A DNA stretch of 64,000 nt from Sisyra terminalis (Eukaryota > Arthropoda > Insecta > Neuroptera > Sisyridae), in assembly GCA_958496175.1 (NCBI GenBank), contig OY292277.1, positions 8,618,001-8,682,000 on the forward strand. The letters run 5' to 3'. The notes under the pieces were generated by a model. The model ran no database searches. It was not told the origin of the DNA and saw only the letters and a list, made by a program, of their open reading frames with translations. This document shows positions 1-13,800 of the stretch, in pieces. Positions within the stretch are counted from its first letter, which is position 1. Every line of letters starts with the position of its first letter. Position numbers and translations under genes: made by a program.

Positions 1-963
1 GACCTACATAAATCTACGTATTTTGACCCCCTGAACACGAATCCGGGGTCGGTTTGACCCGTACACCTTCAAAAATTCGAGAAAACTTTAAAAAACCAAA
101 AAAAATGGTTAAAATCGGCAGTTTTGGTGGCATAAAATGTTTTTTGAAATAAACCGAGCATGATTTTCATGTTTTTCGATCCGCTGAATACAAATTCGAA
201 GTTTATGTAGACCATAAGCCGTTTTTATTGTAAGAAAATTGCAAAAAACCCTTAAAAATTGTACAAAATTGCGGCTATTGTTCTAAAATTAGAGATTATA
301 TGATGAAAATAAACTTTTAAATCTCTACAAAGGATATTTTGCATATTATTCTATTTTTGAATATGATTTTTGAAGATTATTTGGCTAACCGCGATTTTGT
401 TATTTCTATAGATTTTTTACGATTAACAAATTTTTTTTTTAATTCCGGATCAATGAACCTCAAATTTATACTCAACAGATTTGCCAACATGTCAAATTTA
501 TTATGATTTCATTAAAAATTTGATATTTATCACAAGAACTTTGATTTTTCTGAAATTTTCAGGGTTTTTTGCTATTTACATGGATTTCTAAGAATGGCTG
601 GACCGAATACCCTCAAGATTTATATTATGCGGATTAGAATACATGAAAATCACGATTAATCTAGCTCCTTAGAATTTTTGTACACAATTACTGCAATTTC
701 TCGCAATTTTCAAAGATTTTTTGCAATTTTTTTACAATTAAAACAGCTTATGATCTAAATGAATTTCGAATTTGTATTTAGCGGATCGAAAAACATGAAA
801 ATCATGCTCGGTTTAGTTCAAAAAAATTTTTATGTCTCCAAAACTGCCGATTTTAACCATTTTTTTCGGTTTTTTAAAGTTTTCTCGAATTTTTGAGGGT
901 GTACGAGTCAAACCGACCCCGGATTCGTGTTCAGGGGGTCAAAATACGTAGATTTATGTAGGT
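1..963. mobile_element. Foldback/MITE with ~250-bp terminal inverted repeats, cut by the window edge
   Basis: The first ~250 bases reappear inverted at about 720-963. Both arms carry the block CCCCTGAACACGAATCCGGG (inverted on the right), the phrase 'gattttcatgtttttcgatc', and an outer end reading GACCTACATAAATCTACG. The middle (~250-720) is AT-rich with no reading frame. This is the structure of a non-autonomous foldback DNA transposon. The left flank lies outside the window, so the true terminus and target duplication cannot be read, and the element may extend further left. Confidence 0.8.
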
Positions 964-1032
964 CCGGTCAAAAGTACAGAGAGCACTTTTTTTTTTGTGT
1001 GCCGGTGCTATTAATATAGCCAAACTGCTTAA

Positions 1033-1321
1033 GTTATGGTAACTTGTTTAAATAAGAGAAATTCAGGTTGTTTAAGATCTTTAATTTTTTAATATTTTAT
1101 TATTTCAAAAAAGCAATGTTTCAATAAAATTTTATTGAATTAAATTAAAAATATTATATTATGTAAATCAAGAAGCCTGAGGAAGTTACGATTACGTAAC
1201 GAAACGTTGCTTTTTTGAAATAATAAAATATTAAAAAATTAAAGATCTTAAACAACCTGAATTTCTCTTATTTAAACAATTTTAAAGCTGAGATCTGATT
1301 TTTATCATCTGTTATGGTAAC
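1033..1321 (+). mobile_element. Short element with hammerhead-like motif and partial inverted copy (Penelope-like candidate)
   Basis: An 11-bp direct repeat GTTATGGTAAC lies at 1033-1043 and 1311-1321. Between them a ~73-base arm (from 1044) is repeated inverted (about 1205-1279). Only the right copy continues into a tail, AGCTGAGATCTGATTTTTAT and onward, which recurs inverted near 25.97 kb. The centre holds CCTGAGGA, then a hairpin (GTTACG/CGTAAC), then GAAACG, which resembles a hammerhead ribozyme core. Penelope-like retroelements are known for hammerhead motifs, partial inverted copies and variable target duplications, so this is a possible assignment. No reverse transcriptase is present. 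Confidence 0.5.
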
Positions 1322-4300
1322 ATTATTTTGGAAAATTAATTAAAATTTAAATATTTGAACTCGTATAATTTATTTTTTATAAATTTCTTATATAAAAAGA
1401 TTGAAACAAGGGGTTGAAATTCAAATTTTCAAACACATACTGTAAGACTATCAACTCTTGAAAATTGAATCTTTGAAGCATAAAACTATATAGGAAGTTG
1501 AGGATTTTTTTAAAATTTTTATTTAATGGGTTGATTTATTTTCAAATGATTCATAGAATGGTGATATACATTAATAAATTGCACTTTTATTATCTTAAAG
1601 TAAATTCATCCCGTTATTTTTTAGTAATTTTTTCCCTCTTTTAAAATAAGGGTTAACAATCATTAAGGAGTCAAAACGCAGCCCGATTTGACTTGAAAGA
1701 TTAAAGTGAAACTTCCATGAAGACACCAAACCAAATAGGAACAAGAATGTAACGGAACGAACCGAAACTTCTTCGGCCGTTCTACCACCCTCGAAAGGGT
1801 TGACGTGTTACAAACTTCATGGAAGCTTTCCCCAAATGCCTTCCCCAAAATAAGATGGAACTGAAGGGGTTGCCGGCTCGGGGAATGAGTTATTGTCGGT
1901 TGGTCGCTAGGTCGAACAACGACAACGACATATCTATATAATACACACAAAGGGATGGAATAGGGCGGTTTTTGGACGGACAAGAATGAGAGCAATGGAA
2001 CTACAACATCCACCATTTCATCCCGTTCATCCCCTGGCCGGTGGGACCTGCTTGTATCGACAAATTCCACAGCGCATAGTTGGCCATCTCGACATTTAGT
2101 TACATGGTGTGTTATATTATAATTATATTTGCATTGGCAACCCCAAACCGGAAAATTCTTTCACACTAACGCAAAACGGCTTTAAATTTTCGATTTTTCA
2201 ATTTTAATCTCGGAAAGAATTGTTTTCCCCAAAACTCCTGTAATTCCCGTCTCAATTCCCGTATTAACTCTGGTGCTTTTATAACTTATGAAACAAGTAT
2301 TAAGTAGTTAGAAGCGTCAATTTTTTTTCTCGGTGAAAACTTTCCAGTTTTCACTTCTATTCGTTTTCTTTTCGCAACGAATATCCCCCCCCCCACACAA
2401 TGGAACGAGATGTTTAAGGGGTTGGGGGATGAGTTTATTTTTAAAGCTTTTAAAAGGGTTGAGGTCGATGTAATGATAATAAATAAAACGACGTTTGCAT
2501 TAAACTGTCACCACATTATTTTTAATAGCCCCCAAAAAAAAAAAATAATTAATAAAAATATTTTGAAAAATTCATTCACGGATCGTTTGATTATTTTTGT
2601 GTGTAAAATATTCATAATTTTGGAGTGAGGGAAGCTTTTAGCTTAAAAATCAAGTGAAAAAGCTCGCAAAGTTTCATGTACTCCGACTACTATTAAGCCC
2701 ATAAAAGAGATGGTAATCTACCCACGAAAATATCGCATATCTTTGGGCTTTTCCTCGATTAAAATTCAGCGCAAAAAATCAAACTATTTTATCAGTGTGA
2801 CGAACCGGATAATATAACGTAATAATAACCAGTGAATCCGGGAAATGTGTAGGTGGGAAAAATGGAATTTAATGGTGGAAATGGGGGGAGGAGGGGAATA
2901 GGTTCAGGTGGAATAGAGAAGCAAGTATGTTATGGTCATATATGGGCGACATGTATGGGCAAAATTGGACAACACAAACGTTCATGGGGTTGGTGGAAAT
3001 AAGGGTTGGTTTTCAGTGAATATGGGTTATGTGGGAATAAGGGTTTGATAACATATGAAACGAGGTGAAATCGACGGGAATGCGGAAATACGGGGGTGGG
3101 GGTGGGGGTTATTCCACACCGGGAATGAGAATGGGGTTAATAAAGAGCAATGTGTGGTAGTGACGTCTAGTGGCTGGCATCTGATTTATATGTCATCTGT
3201 GTATGATCCCCAAACCCGTTAAAAGCTCAAGCGCAACAGAGACAAATTTCCAACGGAAAAAAAAGACGTAAAATCCCATTGAAAAAGTTTAAATCAATTT
3301 CTAAAAAAAGCTACAATATTCAAAGCTCCACACATCCCTCTCTCTCTTGCACCTAGGTTTATTCTCGTCTCGTTTTTCTATCCGAGACACAATCGCATCT
3401 CTTCCGGATTTTCCTTCGTCGACTCAATTATTATCCCTCTCGGTTTTAATTCATTTCTAAAGTATTAATAATGGAAACCAAACAAAACTGTTTATATCTT
3501 CGGTCCGTCTAGCCGTCTGTCATTCTCTGTCACTCCCCCATCCCCGTTCGACTATAGAAATAGGTATCGGATTTTCTTTATCAGGAAAATCCTTTAGGTA
3601 AAACGCAAAATCCTCATGCCGAAGGATCCGAGCCGCAACACAACAAATGGCCAGATAAGTGCGGAAAGTGGGGGGATGCGAGTGCATTGAAAGCTTGCGG
3701 GCTTGCAAAGCTCAAGCTTTATTATATTGGTATATAGTCAGTGGCGTTTTTAGACTCTCTAATAGTGCAATGAATTGCATGGTGTTATGCATATATGATG
3801 GTGCATTGGTATTTACACCGAAAGCTCTGCGGTTATAATAGACTATTGGTTTTCATTGGATTCGTTTGAGAGATCCTTCCCCGTGCGTTTGTCTTAATTG
3901 TCTTACTCCACAGTAAAATATTCAGATTAAATTACATTAAAAATTTGATAATTATTCAAAGAAAATCATATTTTTAAGGGGAACTACAAATGTTTCGTGA
4001 TATTTACGAGAAATCAGATTTGGTTGCCGATGGCCGTTGGGGGATGATTGTTGCCGTCGATGAGCCCACAGGTACTTGTTACACATAGAGAAAGAGCTCG
4101 ATGACAAAGGAGATGACACATTTCGTCGATGCTGTCGGGAACGACGAATGAATGTTGAACACATATCGGCATCGCATCGGGATGAAATGTGTGGGAAATT
4201 TGCGGGAATGAGGGATGGACGATGGTGGTTTTAGGAGGTGTTGGTCGGAAATTAGAAACGTTATCAGTACACGGGCGTCGTTGTGTCGCCACATATAGAC

Positions 4301-5228
4301 TTCAATTGACACCCTTATTCTCCCACACCCCCCACTGACGGTGACGATTCCGTCTCTCGGCATCGCATCGCCTAGATTACAACCAAATCAACCGCATTGT
4401 GTAAATTTTTTTTTATTCATTTCTCTTTGCTCTTCTTCCCTCGACTACTTTAATTAAGATTTATGAAAAAATATAATCATTTTTTACATTTCAAGGTTCA
4501 CGAAAACCTAGTGATCTAAAAATATATCAAATGGAATCGAATCGATTGTCGAGAATGAGATTTATTGAGTCCTACATAATGCTATACTAGAAATTAAAAT
4601 CCATTCTTTAATGTGGTCTTAATGTTAGTTGTCACTCATTGCAGTTGATACAGAAATAATAAGTACAGTGTTTTGATTGATTTAATTCTGTTGTGATAGT
4701 AAAATATTGAAATTTATATTGAAAATATCGAACCTTAAAAGTTATCGTTCTTGTTTTGTACCATTATGTACGAATACTACAAAAACAACTCCTAACAAAA
4801 TGTTTTTATATTGGTTATTATAAATATACCAACATCAGGAATATTATCAGACTTTGCTTTTATAAATCCTTTATCACACATAGCTAATTGGAATCAACTA
4901 ACGACTCGTTTTTTAGCAATAAATTTTCAATATTATTGTCTAGTCACGTGTAATAGCTGTAAACGCTGTATTGCTATTAAATAACTATAACATTATGACG
5001 TCACAACTATGGTGACCACTCATGGCGCGTTTATAGTCACGTGGTTTTTTTTTAAATTTTATCAATTTTTAATCGTTTATAATTAATTGAAATTTTTTTT
5101 TTTTTAAGTTTTTTGCATTAAATATCAATATTATTAATAATAAAGTTTTAAAATACATGAAAAAAAACAATATTTTTTTTTTTCAAAATCCCAATTGTTA
5201 CTTCTATCTATTTCAATTTAACTTATTA
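1322..5228. other. Noncoding stretch, nothing recognised
   Basis: Apparently single-copy sequence. Parts (about 1.66-2.1, 2.8-3.2 and 4.0-4.4 kb) are richer in GC and in C or G runs than the surrounding DNA, including a G-run cluster at 3092-3108. Short open frames occur on the minus strand, but their composition is random-looking (for example runs of V or S) and no domain is visible. It could be intron or intergenic DNA. Confidence 0.5.
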
Positions 5229-5236
5229 ATTGTACT

Positions 5237-6195
5237 CAGTGGTGTAGTTACCTAGGGGCTAGGCGGGGCAATGCCCCGGGGCCCTCAAGCTCAGAGGGCC
5301 CTCGAATCCTTACCAGAAACCTCGATCGAACTGAACTTTTGGAAATTCAGTTGGAAGTTCACCAATTATGTAAGGAAATAATAGGCAAATATGGAGTACT
5401 AGAATGCGACCTAACGGAAGTATTTACAGCGATGTTATTATTCTTTACAATTTCTGTCACTTCTGCAGCAGCTGAAAGGCCATTTTGCAAATTAAAAATA
5501 ATAAATAATTATTTAAGAAATAATATGTGCCAAACTCGACTCCGATATTTATCGCTAATAGCAAAACAAAACCGCATCAAGCCTGGATTTAAACGAAGTC
5601 ATTGATACTTTTGCAACAACTAAAGCTAGGAAAAATTGTAAATATAATTGTTATTTAGTCAGTTGGTAAGCCCGACCTGTATACAATGAACTCTTGAATC
5701 TTCTCTTTTTCGTTTTATTAGCCAAACCTACACCAAATATTAATTGTAATTTATGTTGTTATTCACTGTTTGTAAATCATCACAAAGCAGTTACGGAGTG
5801 ATCCAAACTACTTGATGACCACTGAGGAAGATTGCTTGGCAATCGAAATACGTAATTGGGCAATACGTCACGAATATTTTTGTCTATTTTCTGTTCAAAT
5901 TTATGTTTATGGTATGATTTTAGATATTATTATATTAAATTATACTACATAAATTGGACCGCAATATATCCTATATATTGTACACAAGTTTAACTGTTCA
6001 AAGTCAGCGAAAAAATCTTATTTTGATTATGTTGTTACTGTTTACTATGCACAAAAAAACGGCTTAAGTATATAAGCTTTTTAAAGTTTTTGTATATTTC
6101 ATATTTTTATTTGATAAAACCTATCAGTTTACATAGCAGTAGGGCCCCATTTTTTAATTTGCCCCAGGGCCCTTGGTTACCTAGCTACGCCACTT
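5237..6195 (+). mobile_element. Internally deleted hAT transposon (959 bp) with 8-bp target duplication
   Basis: The left end reads CAGTGGTGTAGTTACCTAGG and the right end, inverted, reads AAGTGGCGTAGCTAGGTAAC. Both continue into GC-rich 'gggccc/ccccggggccc' blocks. The element is flanked by a perfect 8-bp direct repeat ATTGTACT (5229-5236 and 6196-6203), the target-site length of hAT elements. Its interior keeps only the transposase C-terminus, so it is non-autonomous. Confidence 0.93.
5330..5605 (+). pseudogene. hAT transposase C-terminal dimerisation region, fragment
   Basis: About 88 residues translate into the C-terminal dimerisation region of hAT transposases. The diagnostic stretch is 'SVTSAAAERPFCKLKIINNY', followed by LRNNMCQTRLRYLSLIAKQN, matching the family pattern (V-T-S-A-x-A-E-R-x-F-S-K-L-K-x-I-K). 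Full hAT transposases run to roughly 600 residues. The BED zinc finger and the catalytic RNase H-like domain are missing, and there is no credible ATG start. It sits inside the hAT element whose ends are at 5237 and 6195, on the same strand, and ends at a natural stop. It is therefore a remnant left after internal deletion and cannot encode an active transposase. The proline in place of the usual serine after AER is a small divergence. Confidence 0.9.
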
Positions 6196-6332
6196 ATTGT
6201 ACTGTATCTATTTTTCTTTGTTAATTGTAGTTCAATAGCACGAGAAAATATCTGTAATCTAATATGCAAAATTGATAAATTTACATTAGTAAATGCATAG
6301 GTAGTTGTACTGATGGCGCTGTGAATATACAA

Positions 6333-7505
6333 TAGACTGGGTCAAAAAAATTAACTATTTATTTTTTTTTGAAAAGTATATCGAAAATATTGTTCAAGGT
6401 GCCAAAAGAAATATCGTGAAGGTTTGAGCCCTTGATATTAATATTAAGAGGTCTATCATCTATAATTTCGATTTTTTAATTTGTGCTTTAATTTTTGCGT
6501 CAATACTGACAAACTATCAAGGTAAAAAAAATTATCTGCACATATATTTATAGAAAATTAAATTTCCTACAAAAAACGTCTCTTTGAAAATTTTTGCCAA
6601 ACACGCCGTTTCCGAATAATCAAGCTTCAGACATTGATATAATTTTAAGATTTATCATCTTTATTTTGAAATTTTGTAACTAACGAACAAATAAATATAA
6701 AGAAATGAACAATATAGATTCATGAAGGGAATTTAATGCTCTACAAAAAAGGTATCTTAACATTTTAACATAAAATCACTTTTTCAAAATTGGTTTAACA
6801 ACGAAAAAAACAATAATTTAATTTGCAACTTTAATTGTGAATAACTTTTGAAAAAGTGATTTTATGTAAAAACGTTAAGAAACCTTTTTTGTAGAACATT
6901 AAATTTCCTTCAAGAATCTATATTGTCTATTTCTTTATACTTATTTGTTCGTTAGTTACAAAATTTCAAAAAAAAAAGAAGATAAATCTAAAAATTATGT
7001 CAATGTTTAAAGCTTGATTATTCGGAAACGGCGTGTATTGTGAAAATTTTATCGAGACATTTTTTGTAGGGAATTTATTTTTTTATAAATGTATGTGCAG
7101 ATAACTTTTTTTTACCTTGATAATTTGACAGCATTGACGCAAAAATGAATGCATAAATAAAAAATCGATATAATAAAATAAAGAGGATAAATCAAAAAAT
7201 TATATCAACATTTAAAGCTTGATTATTCGGAAACGGCGTGTCTGACAAAATTTTCAAAAAGACGTTTTTTGCAGGAAATTTAATTTTCTATAAATATACG
7301 TGCAGATGTTTTTTTTACTTTGATAGTTTGACAGCATTGACGCAAAAATTAAAGCACAAATTAAAAAATCGAAATTAAAGATGATAGACCTCTTAATATT
7401 AATATTAAAGGCTCAAACCTTCCCGATAATTTTTTTTGTCACCTTGAACAATATTTTCGATATACTTTCCAAAAAAAAAATAATCAATTTTTTTGCCCCA
7501 ATCTA
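6333..7505. mobile_element. Foldback family A, copy 1 (complete, 1.17 kb palindrome)
   Basis: The whole element is nearly one palindrome. The left end TAGACTGGGTCAAAAAAATT matches the inverted right end TAGATTGGGGCAAAAAAATT, and the arms run about 500 bases each. Shared inner blocks include 'tatatcgaaaatattgttca', 'gccgtttccgaataatcaag' and 'ctacaaaaaaggt'. The adjacent 8-mers ATATACAA and ATATTTAT match at five of eight positions, consistent with an old 8-bp target duplication. No reading frame is present. It belongs with the copies at 19586, 28814 and 53248. Confidence 0.88.
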
Positions 7506-7513
7506 ATATTTAT

Positions 7514-10500
7514 ACTATTTGGGTTAAGGTATAGAATAGACAAGTACTAGAAATGGGTTGATAGGAATACATGGGGGAAATTTTGTTCAAGTTGGTATTT
7601 TTTTGCATCTTATTTACTTAAATAATGTTATGTCACCACGGTTAGGAATCTGTCATATTTGCAATTGAAAGAAATAAATATTTACTCCAAATATTAAAAG
7701 GAATGGATATAATTCATGATTTTATAGCTAAAAATAAAATTAAGGGCCAATGTAAACTATTAAATAATACTTGCATATTTAGTACAGAAAAAATTACTTC
7801 TTGTTTTCCTTGTTATGGCTAAAATCTTTATCATTTTTTCAGAAATTTGCATTGCAATTTTCAGTAAATAAAACATATTTCTCGTCAATGTATAAAGTAA
7901 TATATTCAACCGAAGAATTGTCCCAATGATGTGGTAATAGGGATGGAGGACAGTGAATTTAAAATCACATATAATTAGATAAGAAAATGATGGTTTTAGT
8001 TTAAAACATTATTTAAAAAAACGCATTTATATTCCAGTGGGAACATAGAGTACATAAAACCTTATTTTTGAAAAAATAAAATTTTCATGATTTGGTACAA
8101 GTAGTTTCTATACAAGTTACTCTCTGGTAACATATCATTCTCTACTTTATTTTTTCAAACATTTGCAAACTTTTTCCGTTTGCGAATTTGTTAAAAACTC
8201 AATTTTGACTAATAGCTTACCTTTTGCCGCTACATATTAATTTTGGCCGATTTATTCGCGAATTGAATTAAAAACCGAATAGAAAATGAGACGTTTATTT
8301 AGTGGTTTTTATAAAAGCTACTTGTACCCAAGCTTTTAAATATTGTCTTCTTTCTTCCCAATTATACTCCTCATATTTAGACTTTGTACATTTGGTTAAT
8401 ATTTAAGTCACTAATACATTAATTAACTTATTTTGACTAATTATTGTAAAAAAAATAGTACTGATATTCCTTTTTTTGCCCACGAAAAATGCGCAATCTT
8501 TTGAAATATTTTACTACATTATATAATACATCAACTACATCCTAAAATATTAATAATATCCTATGTAAATAAATTAAAATTTTCACCGATAGATGAGAGA
8601 TGGAGCATTATCTTGATGATTTTTTTTTAGTCTGCAAAAGTGGCCGTTTTTCTGTAGTTTTCTTCTGCAGCTTGGCAAGTAAAGATACATAATATACTTC
8701 TACGTAATAGTTTTTCCTTTTTCATGATAGTCGATGAAGTTTAGGTCCATGGCTCCAAACTTCAAACTTCAGTCGTCGTCAATTTACCTGCCGAAATTTT
8801 CCTTAAAATTTCGAATATTCTTACTTCAAGGTAAAGAAAACAGAAGCAAAAAGGTTCCCTTGTTAAAAAAAGCATTTTAATGTTCCAAGCCCATTAAAAG
8901 TTTTTTAAATTTCTAAAGGAAATTTAAGTTAAATGATTCAGGAGTCGGGTGTTCCACGATATTTCTTTTTTTCTTAAGTTTATCTTAAGAATTATTATAC
9001 ATTCATCGTTAGTTTTAAGACTTTCCGAAATAATTTTGAAGCAATTACGTCTTGAAGATGCGACCCGAAGAGGTTCCAAAACGTTGGTGTCATAGTTAAT
9101 ATCTTAACATGGCTTTGGGATCCGAAAGCCACCACCATTTCTTTAAAAAAAATTGTATTTTGAATTTATCTTTAATATATAATTTACCTTTTCTGTAATT
9201 TTCTTTTTTCCAATCGAGCTTAAGTCTTTTTTGCGATTATAAAAACAATCAAAGATTTATTAGAATTTCATCTTACCTATTAACTAAATGCTAAAAAAAT
9301 CAATGCTTCTACGATTAGATTTGTCCATCTTTTATTCTTTGATTACCTTAATTTCAAGATAATATCTCATTATTTCATAATAAAACTTTATACTTTGCTT
9401 TTTACGCGAGAACTACTTAAACGAGGTCGTAAACTTGAAATGATAATAATCGTGCTACAAATCATTTTAATACCCATAATATGGGAGTAATTATTTCACG
9501 ATTCTTGACTTTTGTTTATGCTTTCTCTGGAAGAAATTCGAAAAAAAAAACATACAAAAAATTGTAAAATCGATCGTTTACGTGAAGCTTTAACGATGCC
9601 AGAACATCCTTTGTTTCAAGAACCGGGGTAAGTTTGGGAGCTTTCACCGCCCAGAAAACAGTAACAATACTTGTTTATAATACAACCCTCATCCCTACAA
9701 GAAAAACCGAATACAAATGGATTTCCACAGCACAAATCTCAAATGACTTGAGTCCGATTCTAAATCGGGATAGCGGGATAAATTTAGGGGTGAGATAGGG
9801 GTTAGTTGTGGTCGGTGCGGGATACTCTCGACGGCGAATGGCCGTGTTTCTTGATTACTCATCTTATTCCCATCTACAATTCTCCGTAAGATTCCCGTAC
9901 TCGATTTCTCAAAACTAATTTGGATAGTTAAATAATTTACGACAAAAAAAAAACACACATAGTTTAAAGAGGAAAATTTTAGCCGAATATTAATCTACCG
10001 TATAATATATAACTTGTGAATATTCTACCAGCCAATATTTAATTATATTACAATATTAATGGTGACTAAATTATTAAATTATAATAATAGGATATTAGCA
10101 TTTCGAGTAACGACCACCGACCATATTATATATGGCATGAACGATGCATAAATTTATGTCGTTGACAAGTGACAAGCGCTAAAATCATAGCCTACTCTCA
10201 TCTACATATTCTGTGGCCCACTATCGTTGTGAACGATTGCCGGGATGTGGAGCTTTTACAGTTTTACAGCTTTTAGAAATGAGCTTTTCCCCCAAAGATT
10301 TTTGTGACTAAATAATTAATTATTAGAGAGTTTTATTAAGTCAATATCATTCAAAAATTATTACTGGTAACTTTCCTTAAATAATAGATTTAATGTTTTT
10401 TGAACAACAATAATTCGTTTCCATTTAATTCCCGAATTTTTGAAATAATTTTAAATTAAACAATTTGAGTTTTGTTTATTTGAATTGAGGACAAAATTTG

Positions 10501-10797
10501 CTTCTTTTTTCTTCTAAATTTCTATTAATTTTGCTAAAGTTTCACTTAAATTTTAACGTGGCATCATTGAATAACTCATTTATATCATCTTACGATAGTC
10601 AAAGAGAGCTTTCATGAGCTGAAGAAGAATATTTCAGAAAAGCTGCAACTTTTGCAGCCAGAAGTGAACTTAAGGGCTTAAGTCTTTCATTTTTGATGTA
10701 AAGTATTATTTTGTTCAGATGGGATTTCAGGGCAATCGTTTTGTAATTGTTGCAGCTTTTTGGCATCCTTTTTATATAAGGAAATGAAAATGGATGC
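7514..10797. other. AT-rich noncoding stretch with few landmarks
   Basis: No credible coding frame was found. Two landmarks stand out. One is a segment at about 8165-8400 that is paralogous to the flanks of the family A copy at 19.6 kb. The other is a motif near 9055-9100 (CTTGAAGATG, a hairpin-like middle, then AAAACGTTGG) that resembles the hammerhead-like motifs elsewhere in the window. Otherwise nothing is recognised. Confidence 0.5.
8165..8400 (+). repeat. Uninterrupted paralogue of the insertion site of family A copy 2
   Basis: This segment matches 19447-19585 and then 21304-21370. Shared phrases are 'gaattgaattaaaaac', 'gaatagaaaatga', 'ctacttgtaccca', 'aatattgtcttctttcttc' and 'catatttagactttg'. 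In the second location the match is split by the 1.7-kb family A element, whereas here it runs straight through. It is thus an empty-site version of that insertion. Confidence 0.75.
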
Positions 10798-10806
10798 AAA
10801 GTTCTT

Positions 10807-13800
10807 ACCCTATACCGATTAGCCAACAAAATTTTAAAGTGTGAATTTTCTGAAATTTTTTTTGCCAATCGATGGGAAATTGTTTGTAGAGCTTTATGAA
10901 TGAAACCGTTTCGATTGTGACAAAATAGTTTAGCGGTAATTAATTAATTAAGAAAAACTAATTAATTAGTCATTGATATAGTAAAATGTTAATAAAATAA
11001 GGTTTAAAGCAACATACAATAACAAAAATTCGGAAAAATTTAGGAAACAGTTGGTTAAAACTTAAACTTAAAAAAAAATATAAAGAAAACCAAACAGAAT
11101 TTCCCACCTTTCCAAAAAAAGTGGAAAAAAGGCATTTATGAAATTAATTTTTTTCCTCAAATAACATTATACCAAAATTTTTGTTAATAACAAAAATCAA
11201 AACATAATTACGCTTTTCTTCAAAATTGTTTCATCGTTTGTGAAAATCAATTTTTCTCACAAAAAATTATTGAAAATATATATCCAAAGTAGAACATTGA
11301 GTGTTTTTTGATATTCGGAAAATATTTTCCACACTTTCTGTTTCAGCAAACTTTTCCAAACTATTAAAAATCAATACAATATAAAACAGGCTTGTCACAC
11401 ATAAATTTGCATCGTTTGTGAAAATCAGGTTTTCTCACAAAATTTTTTTGAAATTTTAAATATACGAAGTACAGAACATTTAGTGTCTTGTAAAATTCGG
11501 AAAATATTTACTGGAATTTCTGATTAACCCAACTTTTCCAAATTAATAAAAATCAATTTAATATTGTACCAGCTTTTTGCCAATAAATTTTCATCGTTTG
11601 TGAAAATCAAGTTTTCTCACAAAAAATTTTTTATATTTAAAAACACTGTGTTATTTAGAGTATTTGTATTTAAAAATTTTTTGTGAGAAAACTTGATTTT
11701 CACAAACGATGAAAATTTATTAGCGAGAAGCCGGTACAAATATTTAATTGATTTTTATTAGTTTGGAAAAGTTGGGTAAATCAAAAATTCTAGAAAATAT
11801 TTTCCGAATTTTACAAAACACTCATTGTTCTACTTCATATATATAATTTCAAAAAAATTTTGGGAGAAAAATTGATTTTCACAAACGATAAAAATTTAGG
11901 TGTGAAAAGCCTGTTTAATATTATATTGATTTTTGATAGTTTGAAAAAGTTGGCTGAAACAGAAAGTGTGGAAAATATTTTCCGAATTTCAAAAAACACT
12001 CAATATTCTACTTCGGATATATATTTTCCACACTTTCTGTTTCACCCCACTTTTTCAAACTATCAAAAATCACTACAATATTAAACAGGCTTTTCATACC
12101 TAGCTTTTCATCGTTTGTAAAAATCAAGTTTTCACCCACAAAATTTTTGAAATTAAATATACGAAGAAGAACATTTAGTGTTTTGTAAAATTCGGAAAAT
12201 ATTTTATAGAATTTCTGATTTACCCAACTTTTCCAAACTAATAAAAATCAATTTAATATTGTACCGGCTTTTTGACAATAAATTTTCATCGTTTGTGAAA
12301 ATCAAGTTTTCTTACAGAAAATTTTTAAATGTTAATACTCTAAACAACACAGTGTTTTTAAGGATAACAAATTTTTTGTGAGAAAATTTGATTTTCACAA
12401 ACGATGAAAATTTATTAGCAAAAAGCCGGTACAATATTAAATTGATTTTTATTAGTTTTGGAAAAGTTGGGTAAATCAGAGGTTCTCGAAAATATTTTCG
12501 GAATTTTACAAAACACTAAATGTTCTTCTTCGTATATTTAATTTCAAAAATTTTGTGGGTGAAAACTTGATTTTTACAAACGATGAAAAGCTAGGTATGA
12601 AAAGCCTGTTTAATATTGTAGTGATTTTTGATAGTTTGAAAAAGTGGGGTGAAACAGAAAGTGTGGAAAATATATATCCGAAGTAGAATATTGAGTGTTT
12701 TTTGAAATTCGGAAAATATTTTCCACACTTTCTGTTTCACCCAACTTTTTCAAACTAACAAAAATCAATACAATATTAAACAGGCTTTTCATACTTAAAT
12801 TTTCATCGTTTGTGAAAATCAAGTTTTCACCCACAAAATTTTTAAAATTATATATACGAAGAAGAACATTTAGTGTTTTGTAAAATTTGGAAAATATTTT
12901 ATAGAATTTCTGATATACCCAATTTTTCCAAACTAATAAAAATCAATTTAATATTGTTTCGGCTTCTTGTCAATAAATTTTCATCGTTTGTGAAAATCAA
13001 GTTTTCTCACAAAATTTTTTTGAAATTTTAAATATACGATGTAGAACATTTAGTGTCTTGTAAAATTCGGAAAAGATTTTCTAGAATTTATGTGTGAAAA
13101 GCCTGTTTAATATTGTATTAATTTTAATAGTTTGGAAAAGTTGGCTGAAACAGAAAATGTGGAAAATATTTTCCGAATTTCAAAAAACACTCAATGTTCT
13201 ACTTCGGATATATATTTTCAATAATTTTTTGTGAGAAATATTGATTTTCACAAACGATGATAAAAATTGAAGAAAAGCGTGTTAAATTGCGTTTCGATTT
13301 TTTTTGTTTTGGAAAAGTTTGGGAAAATGAAACTTGAGGAATAAAATTTATTTCATAAATGCCTTTTTTCTCCATTTTTTTCGAAATTCTGTTTGGCTTT
13401 CTTTAACTTTTTTTTATAGTTTTAGTTTTAATCAACTGTTTCTTAAATTTTTTCGCATTTTTGTTATTGTATGTTGCTTTGAACTATATTTTCTTAACAT
13501 TTTACTCTTTCAATGACTAATTAATTAGTTTTTCTTAATTAATTAATTAATTACCGCATAACTATTTTGTCACAAACGAAACGGTTTCTTTCACAAACCT
13601 ATACGAACGATTTCCCATCGATTGGCAAAAAAAATTTCAGAAAATTCACACTTTAAAATTTTGGTGGCTAATCGGTATAAGGTCGAGGTTTATAAAATAT
13701 ACAGGTGGCCTCATGGTGGCTACGTGATGTATCCAGAAGAAATTTGTACATACCTTCAGACAGATTCAATTTCAAAATTCTTCGTATGACGTCGTTTTTT

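Noticed and set aside
1663..2070. 135-codon minus-strand open frame, the longest in the left part
   Set aside because: Low-complexity V and S runs, no motif, no splice or promoter context; likely chance in a GC-richer patch.
6333..6334. TA target duplication implying a mariner-type MITE for families A and B
   Set aside because: For family B a perfect 8-bp repeat ATAAATAG lies just outside TA, and family A copy 2 has a 7/8 match, so TA is part of the element end and hAT fits better.
11860..12834. Two nearly identical small proteins (MGEKLIFTND…, MGENLIFTND…) on opposite strands
   Set aside because: They are mirror images of the same subrepeat in the foldback arms; composition is that of AT-rich noncoding repeats and no domain is visible.
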